A stretch of DNA of 50,695 nt from Cellulosimicrobium marinum (lineage in GTDB: Bacteria > Actinomycetota > Actinomycetes > Actinomycetales > Cellulomonadaceae), in contig NZ_JAJBZH010000011.1 in assembly GCF_020551945.1 (NCBI RefSeq), positions 1 through 50,695 on the forward strand. The letters run 5' to 3'. The position numbers and the translations under genes were made by a program. Of the stretch, positions 41,139 through 48,889 are shown in pieces. Position 1 is the first letter of the stretch, and the number at the start of each line of letters is the position of its first letter. Under the pieces are notes generated by a model that worked only from the letters and a program-made list of their open reading frames with translations, searched no databases and was not told the DNA's origin.

Positions 41139-42161
41139 TCAGGTGGTGCCGCGCGCGGCGGCCGCGGCGATCGCGAGCTCGCCGGCGATCACGCCGAGGT
41201 CGGTGTGCGGGGCCAGGCGCGCGTGCAGCTGCGTCCCGACGCGCGACAGCGGCACGTCCGCGATGCGCGCAACGAGCGCGGCCGCGGCCCGCACGGCGTT
41301 CACCCGACCCTCGACGGTCATCAGGTCATGACGGGACAGGACGACGTCGACCACGACGGACACCAGGCTCTGCGGCTGGGCCAGACGCTCGGCCAGGGCC
41401 CGGCCGTGGCCGTCCTCGACGAGCTGGGCGGGGTCCGTCCCGTCGGGCAGGACCAGGGCGCCGGCGGTGCCGGCCTCGTCGTCGGTCAGCAGGTCCCATG
41501 CGCGCACCGCGGCCGCCTGACCGGCGGCGTCGGCGTCGAACGCGAACACCGCCAGCGCGACGGCGCCCGGGTGGATCGCACGCACGCGCTCGAGGTGGGT
41601 CGCGGTGAGCGCGGTGCCACACCCGGACAGAGGCACGACGGGCGACCCGGTGCGACGGATGGCCTCGACGTCCAGGGCTCCCTCGACGAACACGACCCGC
41701 GCGCCCGCCTGGATGCGGCGCACCGCGGCCGGGTCGATGCCGTACAAGTCCCGGGACTTGTCGAACGCCGGCGTGCTGGTGGTATTGAGGTACTTCGCCG
41801 GGGCGTCGTCGACGTCGTCGGTCGCGGGATTGCGGCGGGCGCTGAACCCGACGATCGCGCCCGCCTCGTCGCGGTACGGCAGGACCAGCCGGTCACGGAA
41901 CACGTCCCCGACCTGGCCCTTCTCGGTGCGGAACGCGAGGCCGGCAGCCACGAGTTCGTCCGCGCTGTACCCGCGCCCGCGCATGCGCCCCACGAGCCGA
42001 GCCCACCCCTCGGGCGCGTACCCGGCCTGCAGGCCGCGCAGCCCGCGGCGGGCCAGGTAGCCCCGGGTCCAGTCATCCGCGCTGTTCGCGTGGAAGCGCC
42101 AGAACTCCCACGCCGCGGCGTTGATCTCCACGACCCGCCCACGGGTCAGCTCGGTAGCCAC
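41139..42161 (-). CDS. DnaG-like Toprim primase without zinc finger
   Basis: The 340-aa protein has a DnaG-like catalytic core. WRFHANSADDWTRGYLARRG and RDRLVLPYRDEAGAIVGFSA are typical N-terminal motifs, and the Toprim domain has VVFVEGALDVEAI (about 155-168) and VFAFDADAAGQAA (about 205-218). No cysteine zinc-binding domain or helicase-binding domain is present, so it is a short plasmid type. It may prime the transferred strand in the recipient or aid replication. It is followed in the genome by the Fic operon and preceded by the LPD29 gene at 7 bases. Confidence 0.8.
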   Translation of the reverse strand: MATELTRGRVVEINAAAWEFWRFHANSADDWTRGYLARRGLRGLQAGYAPEGWARLVGRMRGRGYSADELVAAGLAFRTEKGQVGDVFRDRLVLPYRDEAGAIVGFSARRNPATDDVDDAPAKYLNTTSTPAFDKSRDLYGIDPAAVRRIQAGARVVFVEGALDVEAIRRTGSPVVPLSGCGTALTATHLERVRAIHPGAVALAVFAFDADAAGQAAAVRAWDLLTDDEAGTAGALVLPDGTDPAQLVEDGHGRALAERLAQPQSLVSVVVDVVLSRHDLMTVEGRVNAVRAAAALVARIADVPLSRVGTQLHARLAPHTDLGVIAGELAIAAAAARGTT

Positions 42162-42168
42162 TTCGTGC

Positions 42169-42492
42169 TCACTCCCCCTGCTCGTCGTCGACGCGGTAGG
42201 CGTCGACGTCGGTCACCATGTAGCGGACCCGGGCGCCGGCGTAGGTGACCCTGATGGGCCGCGAGCAGTCCGTCATGGCGTCAGAGCTTCGTCCCTCGAA
42301 CGTGCTGGCGACGGCGCCCACCGCGGTCTGTGTGGGCCCACCTGCCCAACGCACGCTCAGCCCCTGTCCGTAGGTGGAACGGCGGGTCCGGACGGAGAAC
42401 TTGTGCCCCGGGAACGCGGTCTTCAGCGCGGCGCGCAAGCGCCGGGCCGCTTCGACGGCCGGTACCTGGACGATCTGGCCCCCGGTCTCCAC
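42169..42492 (-). CDS. LPD29-like protein
   Basis: The 107-aa protein starts at GTG 42492. AARRLRAALKTAFPGHKFSV and YGQGLSVRWAGGPT and FEGRSSDAMTDCS follow the pattern of the large-polyvalent-protein-associated domain LPD29, found on plasmids and phages and usually of unknown function. It sits between the glutaredoxin gene, whose stop it overlaps closely, and the primase gene, apparently in one operon starting at 42745. Confidence 0.65.
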   Translation of the reverse strand: METGGQIVQVPAVEAARRLRAALKTAFPGHKFSVRTRRSTYGQGLSVRWAGGPTQTAVGAVASTFEGRSSDAMTDCSRPIRVTYAGARVRYMVTDVDAYRVDDEQGE

Positions 42493-42493
42493 T

Positions 42494-42745
42494 TCACGCC
42501 TCCTGACGGGTCGCGAGGGCGTTGATCTGGTCGGGCCTGAAGCCGCTCCACGACTCCTCGCCGGCGACGACGACCGGGGCCTGGAGGTACCCCAGCGCGC
42601 GCACCCGCTCGAGCGCGTCGCCGTCGGCGGAGATATCGACCACGGTGTACTCGATCCCCTTCTTGTCGAGCGCTCGGTAGGTCGCGTCGCACTGGACGCA
42701 CGCCGGCTTGCTGTACACGGTGACCTTGACCTGCTGGCTGGCCAT
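42494..42745 (-). CDS. Glutaredoxin-like protein (NrdH type)
   Basis: The 83-aa protein has the thioredoxin fold. VTVYSKPACVQCDATYRALD has the CVQC active site of NrdH-redoxins, and YLQAPVVVAGEESWSGFRPD has the cis-proline and the GFRPD ending typical of NrdH. It would reduce ribonucleotide reductase or another target. A plasmid copy may support dNTP supply during transfer. ATG 42745 lies behind GGGGAGG. Confidence 0.85.
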   Translation of the reverse strand: MASQQVKVTVYSKPACVQCDATYRALDKKGIEYTVVDISADGDALERVRALGYLQAPVVVAGEESWSGFRPDQINALATRQEA

Positions 42746-43077
42746 GATGCCTCCCCAACGTCGTTTTTCGGACCGTCCCTGCAAGCGGAGCGTTTGGCCG
42801 GTAGCCGTCTCAGGACGCACCCGCAGGGCGTGAGCGCAGCGAGCGAGTCGAGGTGCCCGGACGGGTGGAAAGTCCTCGGCGGGCTCAACGAGCGCAGCGA
42901 GTGCAGCCGGGGACTTTCCACCCGGGCGGGCCGTAGCGCAGCGGAGCCGACTTGCGCCCTGGGACGGCCGGCCACACTCGGAGCCAGGGACGGACCGAAG
43001 ACTCAGAACGCTCGTCAGCCGCGGCCCGCAGGGCTGCGCCAGATCGTGCGCGGCGCTCCGTCGCCGGGCACCGTGGT
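42746..43077. other. Intergenic region with a large inverted repeat
   Basis: GGGTGGAAAGTCC (about 42859-42871) pairs with GGACTTTCCACCC (about 42910-42922) around a GC-rich interior with GAGCGCAGCGAG-type palindromes. Close to the glutaredoxin start the minus strand has GGTCCGAAAAACGACG, which resembles GGCGAAAAACGG of leader repeat R. I see no gene. Confidence 0.6.
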
Positions 43078-44070
43078 TCACGCCACGGCCGTCTCGCCGC
43101 GATCCGTGGCCCACTGCATCTGGGGCTGGTCCGCGGGCTGGTTCAGGACGACGTCGTGCTTGCGCAGGACCCGGTTCACCGTCGACCGCGACCATGGCAC
43201 CCGCTGGGCGAGGTCCCGTTCGGAACGCGCCTCACGTGCAAGCTGGAGGATCAGGGCGTCACGCTGGTCAGCTGACATCGTGCGTGGGTCCAGGTCACCA
43301 CTCGCCTGGACCAGCGCGCGGCCCGCGCCGACCGCCCCGACCTCGACGGGCTCGACCGGCTCGACCGGCTCGACCGGCTCAGCGACAGGCTCGGCAATCT
43401 CGACGGGCTCGACCGGCTCAGCGACAGGCTCGGCCTCCACCGGCTCAACCTCCACGGCCTCCTCGGCTGTCGCGCGTGTCTCCATGAGCGGCGCGGCCGC
43501 CGCCGGGTCGGTCATCGGGTCGCCCGTCTCAGCTGCGCCCGGACGGGGACGGCGCACGCCGAGCAGGTGGGCGAGCGCGGCGCCCATACCCATGACGGCG
43601 ACGGGCACGCACGCAACGCCGACGACGACCTGCCAGGGTGCTCGCTCGATGCCGGCAGCGTGGAGCAGGTGGTAGGTGATTTGCCCTGCGGCTCCGATCA
43701 CGAGAGAGGCCAGGACCGACCAGCCCGCGAAAGCTCGCGCGGTAGGTCGGATGTTGCGGTGGGTGAGCCAGACGCCGAGGGCGAACGCGGCGTAGACCTC
43801 CATGCCCAGAGGCAGTGTGATCGCGAGGTTCACGGTCAGGTCCATGATTCCCGGGAGCAGGTTCACCGGCCCGAAGCCTGACATCCGGCCCAGGTCCACC
43901 CACCCGCCCCAGATCGCGACGAACGCGCCGGCGGCGAGGAGGACGACGGGCCAGCGCGGGAACGACTCGTAGGTCTCGGCCGCCTGCTGAGCCGCCATCG
44001 GCTCAGGCGTGGCCCGTGCGGGCCGAACCACCGAACCGGCGAGAGCAAGGGGCCTACGAGAGTGGTTCAT
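43078..44070 (-). CDS. DUF2637-like membrane protein with C-terminal HTH
   Basis: The 330-aa protein has four hydrophobic segments (residues about 38-190, for example PVVLLAAGAFVAIWGGWVDL and VVVGVACVPVAVMGMGAALA), then a linker of repeated PVEP/EPVE units, and a C-terminal helix-turn-helix (SERDLAQRVPWSRSTVNRVL). This layout matches DUF2637/Spd-type proteins of actinobacterial plasmids, thought to help plasmid spread. ATG 44070 (second of two) is 4 bases after GGAGG. Two palindromic operators lie upstream, shared with a divergent HTH gene. Confidence 0.7.
   Translation of the reverse strand: MNHSRRPLALAGSVVRPARATPEPMAAQQAAETYESFPRWPVVLLAAGAFVAIWGGWVDLGRMSGFGPVNLLPGIMDLTVNLAITLPLGMEVYAAFALGVWLTHRNIRPTARAFAGWSVLASLVIGAAGQITYHLLHAAGIERAPWQVVVGVACVPVAVMGMGAALAHLLGVRRPRPGAAETGDPMTDPAAAAPLMETRATAEEAVEVEPVEAEPVAEPVEPVEIAEPVAEPVEPVEPVEPVEVGAVGAGRALVQASGDLDPRTMSADQRDALILQLAREARSERDLAQRVPWSRSTVNRVLRKHDVVLNQPADQPQMQWATDRGETAVA
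43338..43455. repeat. 9-bp tandem repeats coding for PVEPVE linker
   Basis: GGCTCGACC-type 9-mers are repeated in tandem, and a unit of about 36 bases recurs (about 43357-43420 region). They encode the Pro-Val-Glu-Pro linker of the DUF2637-like protein, and slippage may change linker length. Confidence 0.8.
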
Positions 44071-44086
44071 CATGCCTCCAATATCC

Positions 44087-44132
44087 GAACGCTTGCGTTC
44101 TAGTTTAGCAGAAACAGAACGTTTCGGTTCTG
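44087..44132. promoter_or_regulatory. Two palindromic operators between divergent genes
   Basis: GAACGC-TT-GCGTTC (44087-44100) and CAGAAC-N6-GTTCTG (44115-44132) share the half-site AGAAC. They are 28 bases apart centre to centre in the AT-rich 75-bp gap between the DUF2637-like gene and the 83-aa HTH gene. They are likely autoregulation sites for the small HTH protein. Confidence 0.6.
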
Positions 44133-44145
44133 TTAGCGTGGTCAG

Positions 44146-44397
44146 ATGAGCAAGGAATCCGAGCCCGTTGGGCCGGTTGATCCGGGGCCTGGGCCGCGCG
44201 GGCTGTACGACAGCGCGCGCCTGGCTCAGCGGCTCGGCGTCTCGCCGGTTTCGTTGCGCACCGCCCGGCACCGCGGGGTGGACTGGCTACCCGATCCGGC
44301 CGGCGAGCTCAACGGCGGCCCGGTGTGGACCGCGGAGTCCCTAGATGGGATCGAAGATCGTCGGCGTGGCGCTGGCCGTCCGCGAACCAAGCGGTGA
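44146..44397 (+). CDS. Small HTH protein, 83 aa (AlpA/excisionase or MerR-like)
   Basis: LYDSARLAQRLGVSPVSLRT forms a helix-turn-helix of the MerR/excisionase type, followed by GVDWLPDPAGELNGGPVWTA, the strand and wing that usually ends in a substrate-dependent turn, and a basic C-terminus. Its ATG is 14 bases from the second palindromic operator. It probably regulates itself and the divergent membrane/HTH gene. Confidence 0.7.
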   Translation: MSKESEPVGPVDPGPGPRGLYDSARLAQRLGVSPVSLRTARHRGVDWLPDPAGELNGGPVWTAESLDGIEDRRRGAGRPRTKR

Positions 44398-44421
44398 GGT
44401 CGACTCGCTCAGCGAGGCGGC

Positions 44422-45273
44422 TCAGCCCTGTGCGAGCCAGGCGTCGAGCGTGCGGCGGGTGATGCCAGCGCGGGCGGCGAGGTCGACCTTCGTCAGCAAC
44501 TGCGCGCGATAGAGGCCCCGGACGGCGGTGCGCAGCAGCGCACGTCGGTGCGCCTCGTCGACGTCGGCCGCGCCGCTGGTGGGTGTGCCGTGAGCGGTGA
44601 GCTCGGCCAGGAGCCGGTCGCCATGGGTGGCGTACCAGGCTGCAGCGAGGACGTCGTCGGCGAGCTCGAGCTCGAGGACGTGAGCGGCGAGGCGGGCGGT
44701 GACGGGCACGAGTCCGGTGCCGCTGGCGTGGGTGAGCCAGGCGGCCACGAGACGGACCGGGCGCACGCTCGCCGGCAGAGGGTCGGGCTGGTCCTTGAAC
44801 GTGCGGCGCAGGTCGAGGGCGCCTTGCATGCGCACGTCCCAGTCCCATGAGCCGATCGGCTCGCCGGCGTGGGCCAGGGCGTCGGTCCACGGCTCACGCT
44901 CGACCTCGGGCTGGGCCAGGGCGAGCTGGCGCAGGGTATGCGCGGCGTACTGGCCGGCGGACAGGGTCCGCCGGGCTGCCTTGTACCCGGTGCGCACGCG
45001 CACCTGTCCGGCCTCGGCCGCGGCCCATGCTCCCCCATCGCCGGCAGGCGGCGTCGCGGCCGCGCGCACTCGGTCGAGCAGGTCGAGGATCGGGCCGGCG
45101 TGCTCGTCGGGCAGGGCGTCGACGCGGCGGGTCGTCATGGGTGGGGCACCTCGGGGTTGCAGGCGATGGTGCGCCGCGCCGGAGGCGGGGGGTGTGGGGG
45201 GCGGCAAGTCCCCCACGGCGGCGCGGCGGGTACGGGTGAGCCTACGGGTTCGGGGTGCGGTGGCGGTCGTCAT
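44422..45273 (-). CDS. Plasmid protein with C-terminal HTH
   Basis: With ATG 45273 it has 283 aa. GAGGAG stands seven bases before that start and resembles the site of the DUF3560 gene. An alternative ATG at 45138 gives 238 aa, and the extra N-terminus (MTTATAPRTRRLTRTRRAAV...) is low-complexity. The body is mostly helical (LDLRRTFKDQPDPLPASVRP, LAAHVLELELADDVLAAAWY). It ends with LLTKVDLAARAGITRRTLDA, a helix-turn-helix. It could be a replication or copy-control protein. The family is unknown. Confidence 0.6.
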   Translation of the reverse strand: MTTATAPRTRRLTRTRRAAVGDLPPPTPPASGAAHHRLQPRGAPPMTTRRVDALPDEHAGPILDLLDRVRAAATPPAGDGGAWAAAEAGQVRVRTGYKAARRTLSAGQYAAHTLRQLALAQPEVEREPWTDALAHAGEPIGSWDWDVRMQGALDLRRTFKDQPDPLPASVRPVRLVAAWLTHASGTGLVPVTARLAAHVLELELADDVLAAAWYATHGDRLLAELTAHGTPTSGAADVDEAHRRALLRTAVRGLYRAQLLTKVDLAARAGITRRTLDAWLAQG

Positions 45274-45303
45274 GGCGGTTCTCCTCGTGTCGGTACGGGC
45301 TGG

Positions 45304-45335
45304 GCCAGGGCGGGCCGGTCGTGGCCCGCCCTGGC
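45304..45335 (-). terminator. Hairpin after the DUF3560 gene
   Basis: The perfect 13-base arms (45304-45316 and 45323-45335, GCCAGGGCGGGCC and its complement) have a 6-base loop and lie 6 bases after the stop at 45342. Confidence 0.8.
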
Positions 45336-45341
45336 GGCTGG

Positions 45342-46283
45342 TCACGCGGTCTGGGCCACGCGGTGGTCGGTGACCTCGTGCCACGGGGCGCGGTCGGTCC
45401 AGGAGTAGTCCGTCTCGACGCTCACGGACTTGGCGTTGACGCGGGCGACGCGGCGCCACCAATGGCCGATCTTGACCTCGTCGCCCTTGGCGACGTTGTG
45501 CGGCCCGTAGTCGGTGACGGCGCCGTCCGCGACCTGTTGGGCGCGCACGCCCTCCCAGTGCGCGAGGTTGTCGCGGGACTCGGCGATCGCCGGCTCAAGG
45601 CGACGTCGGCGCCGCGCCAGCTCGCGCTCGGTCGCGGGCCGATATCCCGTGTCGGGGTCGTAGACCGGAGCGACCAGCTCGCGCTCGTGCTTGCGGATCT
45701 CCGCGGCGAGCCGGGCGATGCGGTTCCCGACGGTGACCGGGTTGTACCGGGCGCCGGTCGTCGCCGCGGCGGTCGCCGCGGCCTGCTGGGCGGCGTCGGC
45801 GTCGCGCTGGGCGTGGACAGCGACCCCGAGCGTGGACCAGGCGCGTTCGGTGTCGCGACGGTGGCGCTTCTCGGAGTGGTGGCCAATCTTGATCGGCTCC
45901 CCACCCTCGGGCAGACGCTCGACGGCGGCCTCGTGCCGCGCGTAGGCGGCATCCGCCGCGCCCGCCTTGCGGTCGGCCTTGGCTGCCAGCGCGTCAGCGC
46001 GGGCGGCCTGCCGGGCGATCTTGTCGGCCTCGACGACGGCGGCCGGACGGGCCGTGTCGTCGATGGTGACCTCGACGTCGTAGCCGGCCTCGCGCAGCGC
46101 GGCCGCGGTCGTCTCGATCGTGCGCACCTTGGCGGCGCGGTCGCGCGACTGCGGCACGTACCAGGTGCCGAGGTTGCGGCTGAACCGCCAGCGGTGGGCC
46201 TTGAGGACGACGTTGGTGCCGTCGCCGCGCTCGGTGCCGTCGATGAGGGTTCCGGCCTCGCGGGTGTGGGTGATGCTCAGCAT
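45342..46283 (-). CDS. DUF3560 protein
   Basis: The 313-aa protein starts ITHTREAGTLIDGTERGDGT, then RWRFSRNLGTWYVPQSRDRA, the characteristic DUF3560 sequence of plasmid proteins. A long Ala/Arg-rich helical middle (about 85-190) looks like a coiled coil. The C-terminal part VKIGHWWRRVARVNAKSVSV looks like a small beta-barrel domain. The function is unknown. AGGAGAACCCCA precedes ATG 46283. Its own terminator follows, so it seems monocistronic. Confidence 0.8.
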   Translation of the reverse strand: MLSITHTREAGTLIDGTERGDGTNVVLKAHRWRFSRNLGTWYVPQSRDRAAKVRTIETTAAALREAGYDVEVTIDDTARPAAVVEADKIARQAARADALAAKADRKAGAADAAYARHEAAVERLPEGGEPIKIGHHSEKRHRRDTERAWSTLGVAVHAQRDADAAQQAAATAAATTGARYNPVTVGNRIARLAAEIRKHERELVAPVYDPDTGYRPATERELARRRRRLEPAIAESRDNLAHWEGVRAQQVADGAVTDYGPHNVAKGDEVKIGHWWRRVARVNAKSVSVETDYSWTDRAPWHEVTDHRVAQTA

Positions 46284-46323
46284 TGGGGTTCTCCTGCTCG
46301 CTGGTGTGGTTCAGGTGGGCCAG

Positions 46324-46359
46324 CCGGTGGGCCGGGGGTCTCCCTCTCCGGCCCACCGG
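46324..46359 (-). terminator. Hairpin after the 93-aa gene
   Basis: The perfect 12-base arms CCGGTGGGCCGG (46324-46335) and CCGGCCCACCGG (46348-46359) with a 12-base loop lie 6 bases after the stop at 46366. Confidence 0.8.
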
Positions 46360-46365
46360 GGCACG

Positions 46366-46647
46366 TCAGGCGAGCAGGTCGGCGAGCGTCCGCGTGGGCG
46401 GGGTGTAGGTGCGGCGCCCGGTGGGATCGATCCACAACGCGGCGCGCAGGCGCTGGGCCGCGCGGGCCTTGTCGCCACTGATGAGCGGGTGGTTCACCGG
46501 GACCGTGCTGGCGTCGTTGACGTCCATCCGGTCCAGCAGGTCGTTCAGCGGCTCGCCGGTGCGCTCCGCGTGGCGCTTGGCAGCCTCGATGCTGGCCTCG
46601 AACGACGCGCGGCTCGCGTCCTGGGCGGCGATGGTGTTCTGAGCCAC
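46366..46647 (-). CDS. Hypothetical plasmid protein, 93 aa
   Basis: GTG 46647 follows AAGGAGG. The sequence is helical (SFEASIEAAKRHAERTGEPL, NDLLDRMDVND) and ends in a short segment LWIDPTGRRTYTPPTRTLAD. It has no membrane segment. Its leader on the minus strand has CGGAGACCACCGGCCACCC, close to a piece of leader repeat R, and an AT-rich inverted repeat at 46717-46749. The family is not recognised. Confidence 0.65.
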   Translation of the reverse strand: MAQNTIAAQDASRASFEASIEAAKRHAERTGEPLNDLLDRMDVNDASTVPVNHPLISGDKARAAQRLRAALWIDPTGRRTYTPPTRTLADLLA

Positions 46648-46716
46648 GGGGCCCTCCTTTGTGTTGGTGTCGGGTGGCCGGTGGTCTCCGGCCGTTGTGT
46701 GCCCTTCCAACAACTC

Positions 46717-46749
46717 AAGTATACCGCTTAACTCACTCGATGTATACTT
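46717..46749. promoter_or_regulatory. AT-rich inverted repeat, promoter/operator of the 93-aa gene
   Basis: AAGTATAC and GTATACTT flank 17 bases. TATACT on the minus strand fits a -10 element, and the symmetrical copy fits a -35/-10 spaced operator. It is one of the few AT-rich spots in this part of the plasmid. Confidence 0.55.
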
Positions 46750-46759
46750 CTGCGAAGGT

Positions 46760-46790
46760 GCGGGCCGGGCGTTGTTCGCGCCCGGCCCGC
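46760..46790 (-). terminator. Hairpin after the 110-aa gene
   Basis: The perfect 12-base arms GCGGGCCGGGCG (46760-46771) and CGCCCGGCCCGC (46779-46790) lie 7 bases after the stop at 46798. Confidence 0.8.
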
Positions 46791-46797
46791 GGGTGGC

Positions 46798-47130
46798 TCA
46801 GTCGAAGAGTTGGCCGGCCTCGTCCTCGGCTGCCTCGTCGGCGGCGTCGATGGGGTCGCGCCCGGCGTCGTAGTCGTCGCGCCAGCGGCGGTCCGCGATG
46901 TCGCGGTGGGTGAGCCAGACTTGGCGCGTGAGCCGGAGGTCGACCAGGGCGAGCCAGAGCGCGATATCGGCGTCGCCGTTCGCGTACTGGGTGACGTACT
47001 GGTCGGGGTAGCCGGTCAGACGGCGGCGGATGCGCTCCTCGAGCGCGGCGCGCTGCTCGCCCTCGAGCTGCGCGGGGTGGCAGTTGATCGCGGCCACGCG
47101 CTGGCGCATCGTCTGGTGCTCGGTGGTCAT
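46798..47130 (-). CDS. Hypothetical plasmid protein, 110 aa
   Basis: ATG 47130 follows GAAGGGA. The sequence includes LEERIRRRLTGYPDQYVTQY, then DADIALWLALVDLRLTRQVW and an acidic end (AADEAAEDEAGQLFD). It is soluble and helical. It has its own leader and terminator, like its neighbours. I do not recognise the family, and it might be a co-inherited partner of the DUF6573 or DUF3560 proteins. Confidence 0.65.
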   Translation of the reverse strand: MTTEHQTMRQRVAAINCHPAQLEGEQRAALEERIRRRLTGYPDQYVTQYANGDADIALWLALVDLRLTRQVWLTHRDIADRRWRDDYDAGRDPIDAADEAAEDEAGQLFD

Positions 47131-47167
47131 GTGGTTCCCTTCGTGGGCCGGGCTGGGTCTGGTGGTC

Positions 47168-47196
47168 CGCGGCGGGCCGGTCGTCGGCCCGCCGCG
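47168..47196 (-). terminator. Hairpin after the DUF6573 gene
   Basis: The perfect 12-base arms CGCGGCGGGCCG (47168-47179) and CGGCCCGCCGCG (47185-47196) with a 5-base loop lie 8 bases after the stop at 47205. Confidence 0.8.
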
Positions 47197-47204
47197 GGTG
47201 GGTG

Positions 47205-47600
47205 TCAGTCCTCGCCGGGGAGGCTGATCGTCACGACCGGCGCCGCGGTGTCGCCAGGGCCGACGTGGAGCACCAGGTCGAGGTCCTGGGCCTCGACCTG
47301 GCCCGGGGCGCCCGGGACTCGGGCCACGGTGAACCGGGAGCGACCCGCGTGGGCCGCGATCGTGGCGAGCCAGAGCACGTCCCACAGTCGCCCGGTCTCG
47401 TCCTGCCCGGCTTCGTACTCGGGGCTCCACGCGACGGCCTCGGCATGTGCCGCCTGGGTGAGCACGACGGGCCAGCGGAACCCTGCTTCCTGGGCCAGTA
47501 GTCCGGCGTCAACCAGCAGGCCATCCGCCAGGGCCTGGGCGCGCGTGTACGTGTGGATCGGCGGGCCGAACACACCTTCGGTGGGGGTGGTGGTGGTCAT
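47205..47600 (-). CDS. DUF6573-like protein
   Basis: The 131-aa protein has IHTYTRAQALADGLLVDAGL, then AQEAGFRWPVVLTQAAHAEA and RLWDVLWLATIAAHAGRSRF, the pattern of a plasmid family I remember as DUF6573. Its function is unknown. The start at ATG 47600 (MTTTTPTEG) follows AGGAAGGGTCACC, the same translation start found before parB, because both genes share the 390-bp leader repeat. Confidence 0.65.
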   Translation of the reverse strand: MTTTTPTEGVFGPPIHTYTRAQALADGLLVDAGLLAQEAGFRWPVVLTQAAHAEAVAWSPEYEAGQDETGRLWDVLWLATIAAHAGRSRFTVARVPGAPGQVEAQDLDLVLHVGPGDTAAPVVTISLPGED

Positions 47601-47603
47601 GGT

Positions 47604-47993
47604 GACCCTTCCTGCCAGGTGGTGGGTGGCCGGTGGTCCCGACCGTTTTTCGCCCCCTCCTGGCGTCGTAATCACCGCCCGCATAAGCGACCCGGAGTGC
47701 AACCGACCGGTCCCGGACCGGCGGGGCTCGTCGGCCGAGCTCAGGGAGCGCAGCGACCGCAGGCCGACGAGTTTCGACGGGCCGGGACGCGCAGCGAGGT
47801 CGGTTGCGCGCAGGGTCGCGCGGGCGATGATGGAGAGCCAGGAGGGGAAGAGAACCGCGCGCAGCGCGGCAACCGCGGCCGCGCAGCGGCCACGACTCGG
47901 GTCCCGGCCGAAGGCCGGGAAAGCACCAACCCGGCGAGCTCGACCACCACAGCCAGCCCCACCACTCCCCCACCGGCCACCGGCCGGGACCAC
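47604..47993 (-). repeat. Leader repeat R, full copy upstream of the DUF6573 gene
   Basis: These 390 bases are identical to 50306-50695. Read on the minus strand the repeat begins with GGTGGTCCCGGCCGGTGGCC, contains several GC hairpins (for example CCCGGCC-TTCG-GGCCGGG), and ends with GGCGAAAAACGGTCGGGACC, ACCACCGGCCACCC and the ribosome binding site. It fills the gap 47601-48029, where I see no other gene. Confidence 0.9.
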
Positions 47994-48029
47994 GCGCCCG
48001 CCGACGAGTCGGCGGATATCAATCTGGGC

Positions 48030-48689
48030 TTAGTTGAGCCGATCTCGGTACTGCCGCGGCGCCTCTCGCCAGGAGTAGAGAACACCCGCGATTACTCGCG
48101 GAAACCGTCTCGTCTGCGAGTTCTTGGCGAGCTCGTAGGAGCGAATCTCGGATTCGTCCGGCCCGCCAGTGACGATGAGAGACCCGACGTGATCCTTCTC
48201 CCAGGTGTTGCCACTGGCGTCGCGGAACGAGCACCGCACGGCTTGTGTGCCCTCGTGGTAGTCGGCGGTGAATCCGAAAGTTTCCGCCTGGACCGGCCCG
48301 GGTGGAAGGAACTTGTGACGGATCGACCTCGTGAAGGGACCCACTGAGGAATCAAACCCTCGGAGCGGTTCCGTCTCGAAGTCCCAAACAGGCTGGCCAG
48401 ATGCATTCTGCCAGCGCACCGTTGCACCCATTTCGGGGCTGTCCTCAGCAAGTACAACAGCGTCAACCCACGCATAGATCTGGTTCGCCTGATCGCGGAG
48501 CGTTCTGGCGCGGGCGTCAGCTCGTTCTTTCCGAGCACGCCTCCTCTCATCCGCTGCAAGCCACACCGCGAACCCCGCCGCGATAGCGGCGGCGAGCCCT
48601 CCGACCCATACCCCGATGACCTCCCAGGAACGCAGGGAATCGACGGGCGCGGACGGCTGCGCGGCCATGGCGTAGATCGTGCGCATCAT
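48030..48689 (-). CDS. Membrane-anchored protein of unknown function, 219 aa
   Basis: The protein starts MMRTIYAMAAQPSAPVDSLR and has one membrane helix (about 26-46, VIGVWVGGLAAAIAAGFAVW) followed by a basic helical stretch and a domain of about 150 residues with strands (GATVRWQNASGQPVWDFETE, SGNTWEKDHVGSLIVTGGPD). The pattern resembles small bitopic proteins of mobile elements, but no family is certain. It has lower GC than its neighbours and is inserted between two copies of the leader-type repeats, which suggests later acquisition. ATG may be 48689 or 48686; the ribosome binding site is weak. Confidence 0.65.
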   Translation of the reverse strand: MMRTIYAMAAQPSAPVDSLRSWEVIGVWVGGLAAAIAAGFAVWLAADERRRARKERADARARTLRDQANQIYAWVDAVVLAEDSPEMGATVRWQNASGQPVWDFETEPLRGFDSSVGPFTRSIRHKFLPPGPVQAETFGFTADYHEGTQAVRCSFRDASGNTWEKDHVGSLIVTGGPDESEIRSYELAKNSQTRRFPRVIAGVLYSWREAPRQYRDRLN

Positions 48690-48756
48690 GCCTGCAACGT
48701 AGCGGTGTGAGAGCCTCGCATCGCCTTTTCCTCGCCTTCGCGAGATCGACGAGCGG

Positions 48757-48887
48757 AAGCGGGGGTCCGGGGGGGGCGGCAGCTCCGCGGTGCCCGTACG
48801 GGCCCTCGATGGGCCGGCACGGGCAGCACCACGCGCGGCGGGCGCGCGGCCCGCAGGGGCTCTCCCCGCGAGCCCCGCGCCGGGCTG
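48757..48887 (-). terminator. 3' element with hairpin after the parB gene
   Basis: This is the second copy of the block at 178-303. The hairpin arms are 48791-48805 and 48811-48825 with loop TCGAT; two positions do not pair. It lies directly after the parB stop (48890). Probably a terminator shared by duplication. Confidence 0.6.
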
Positions 48888-48889
48888 GG

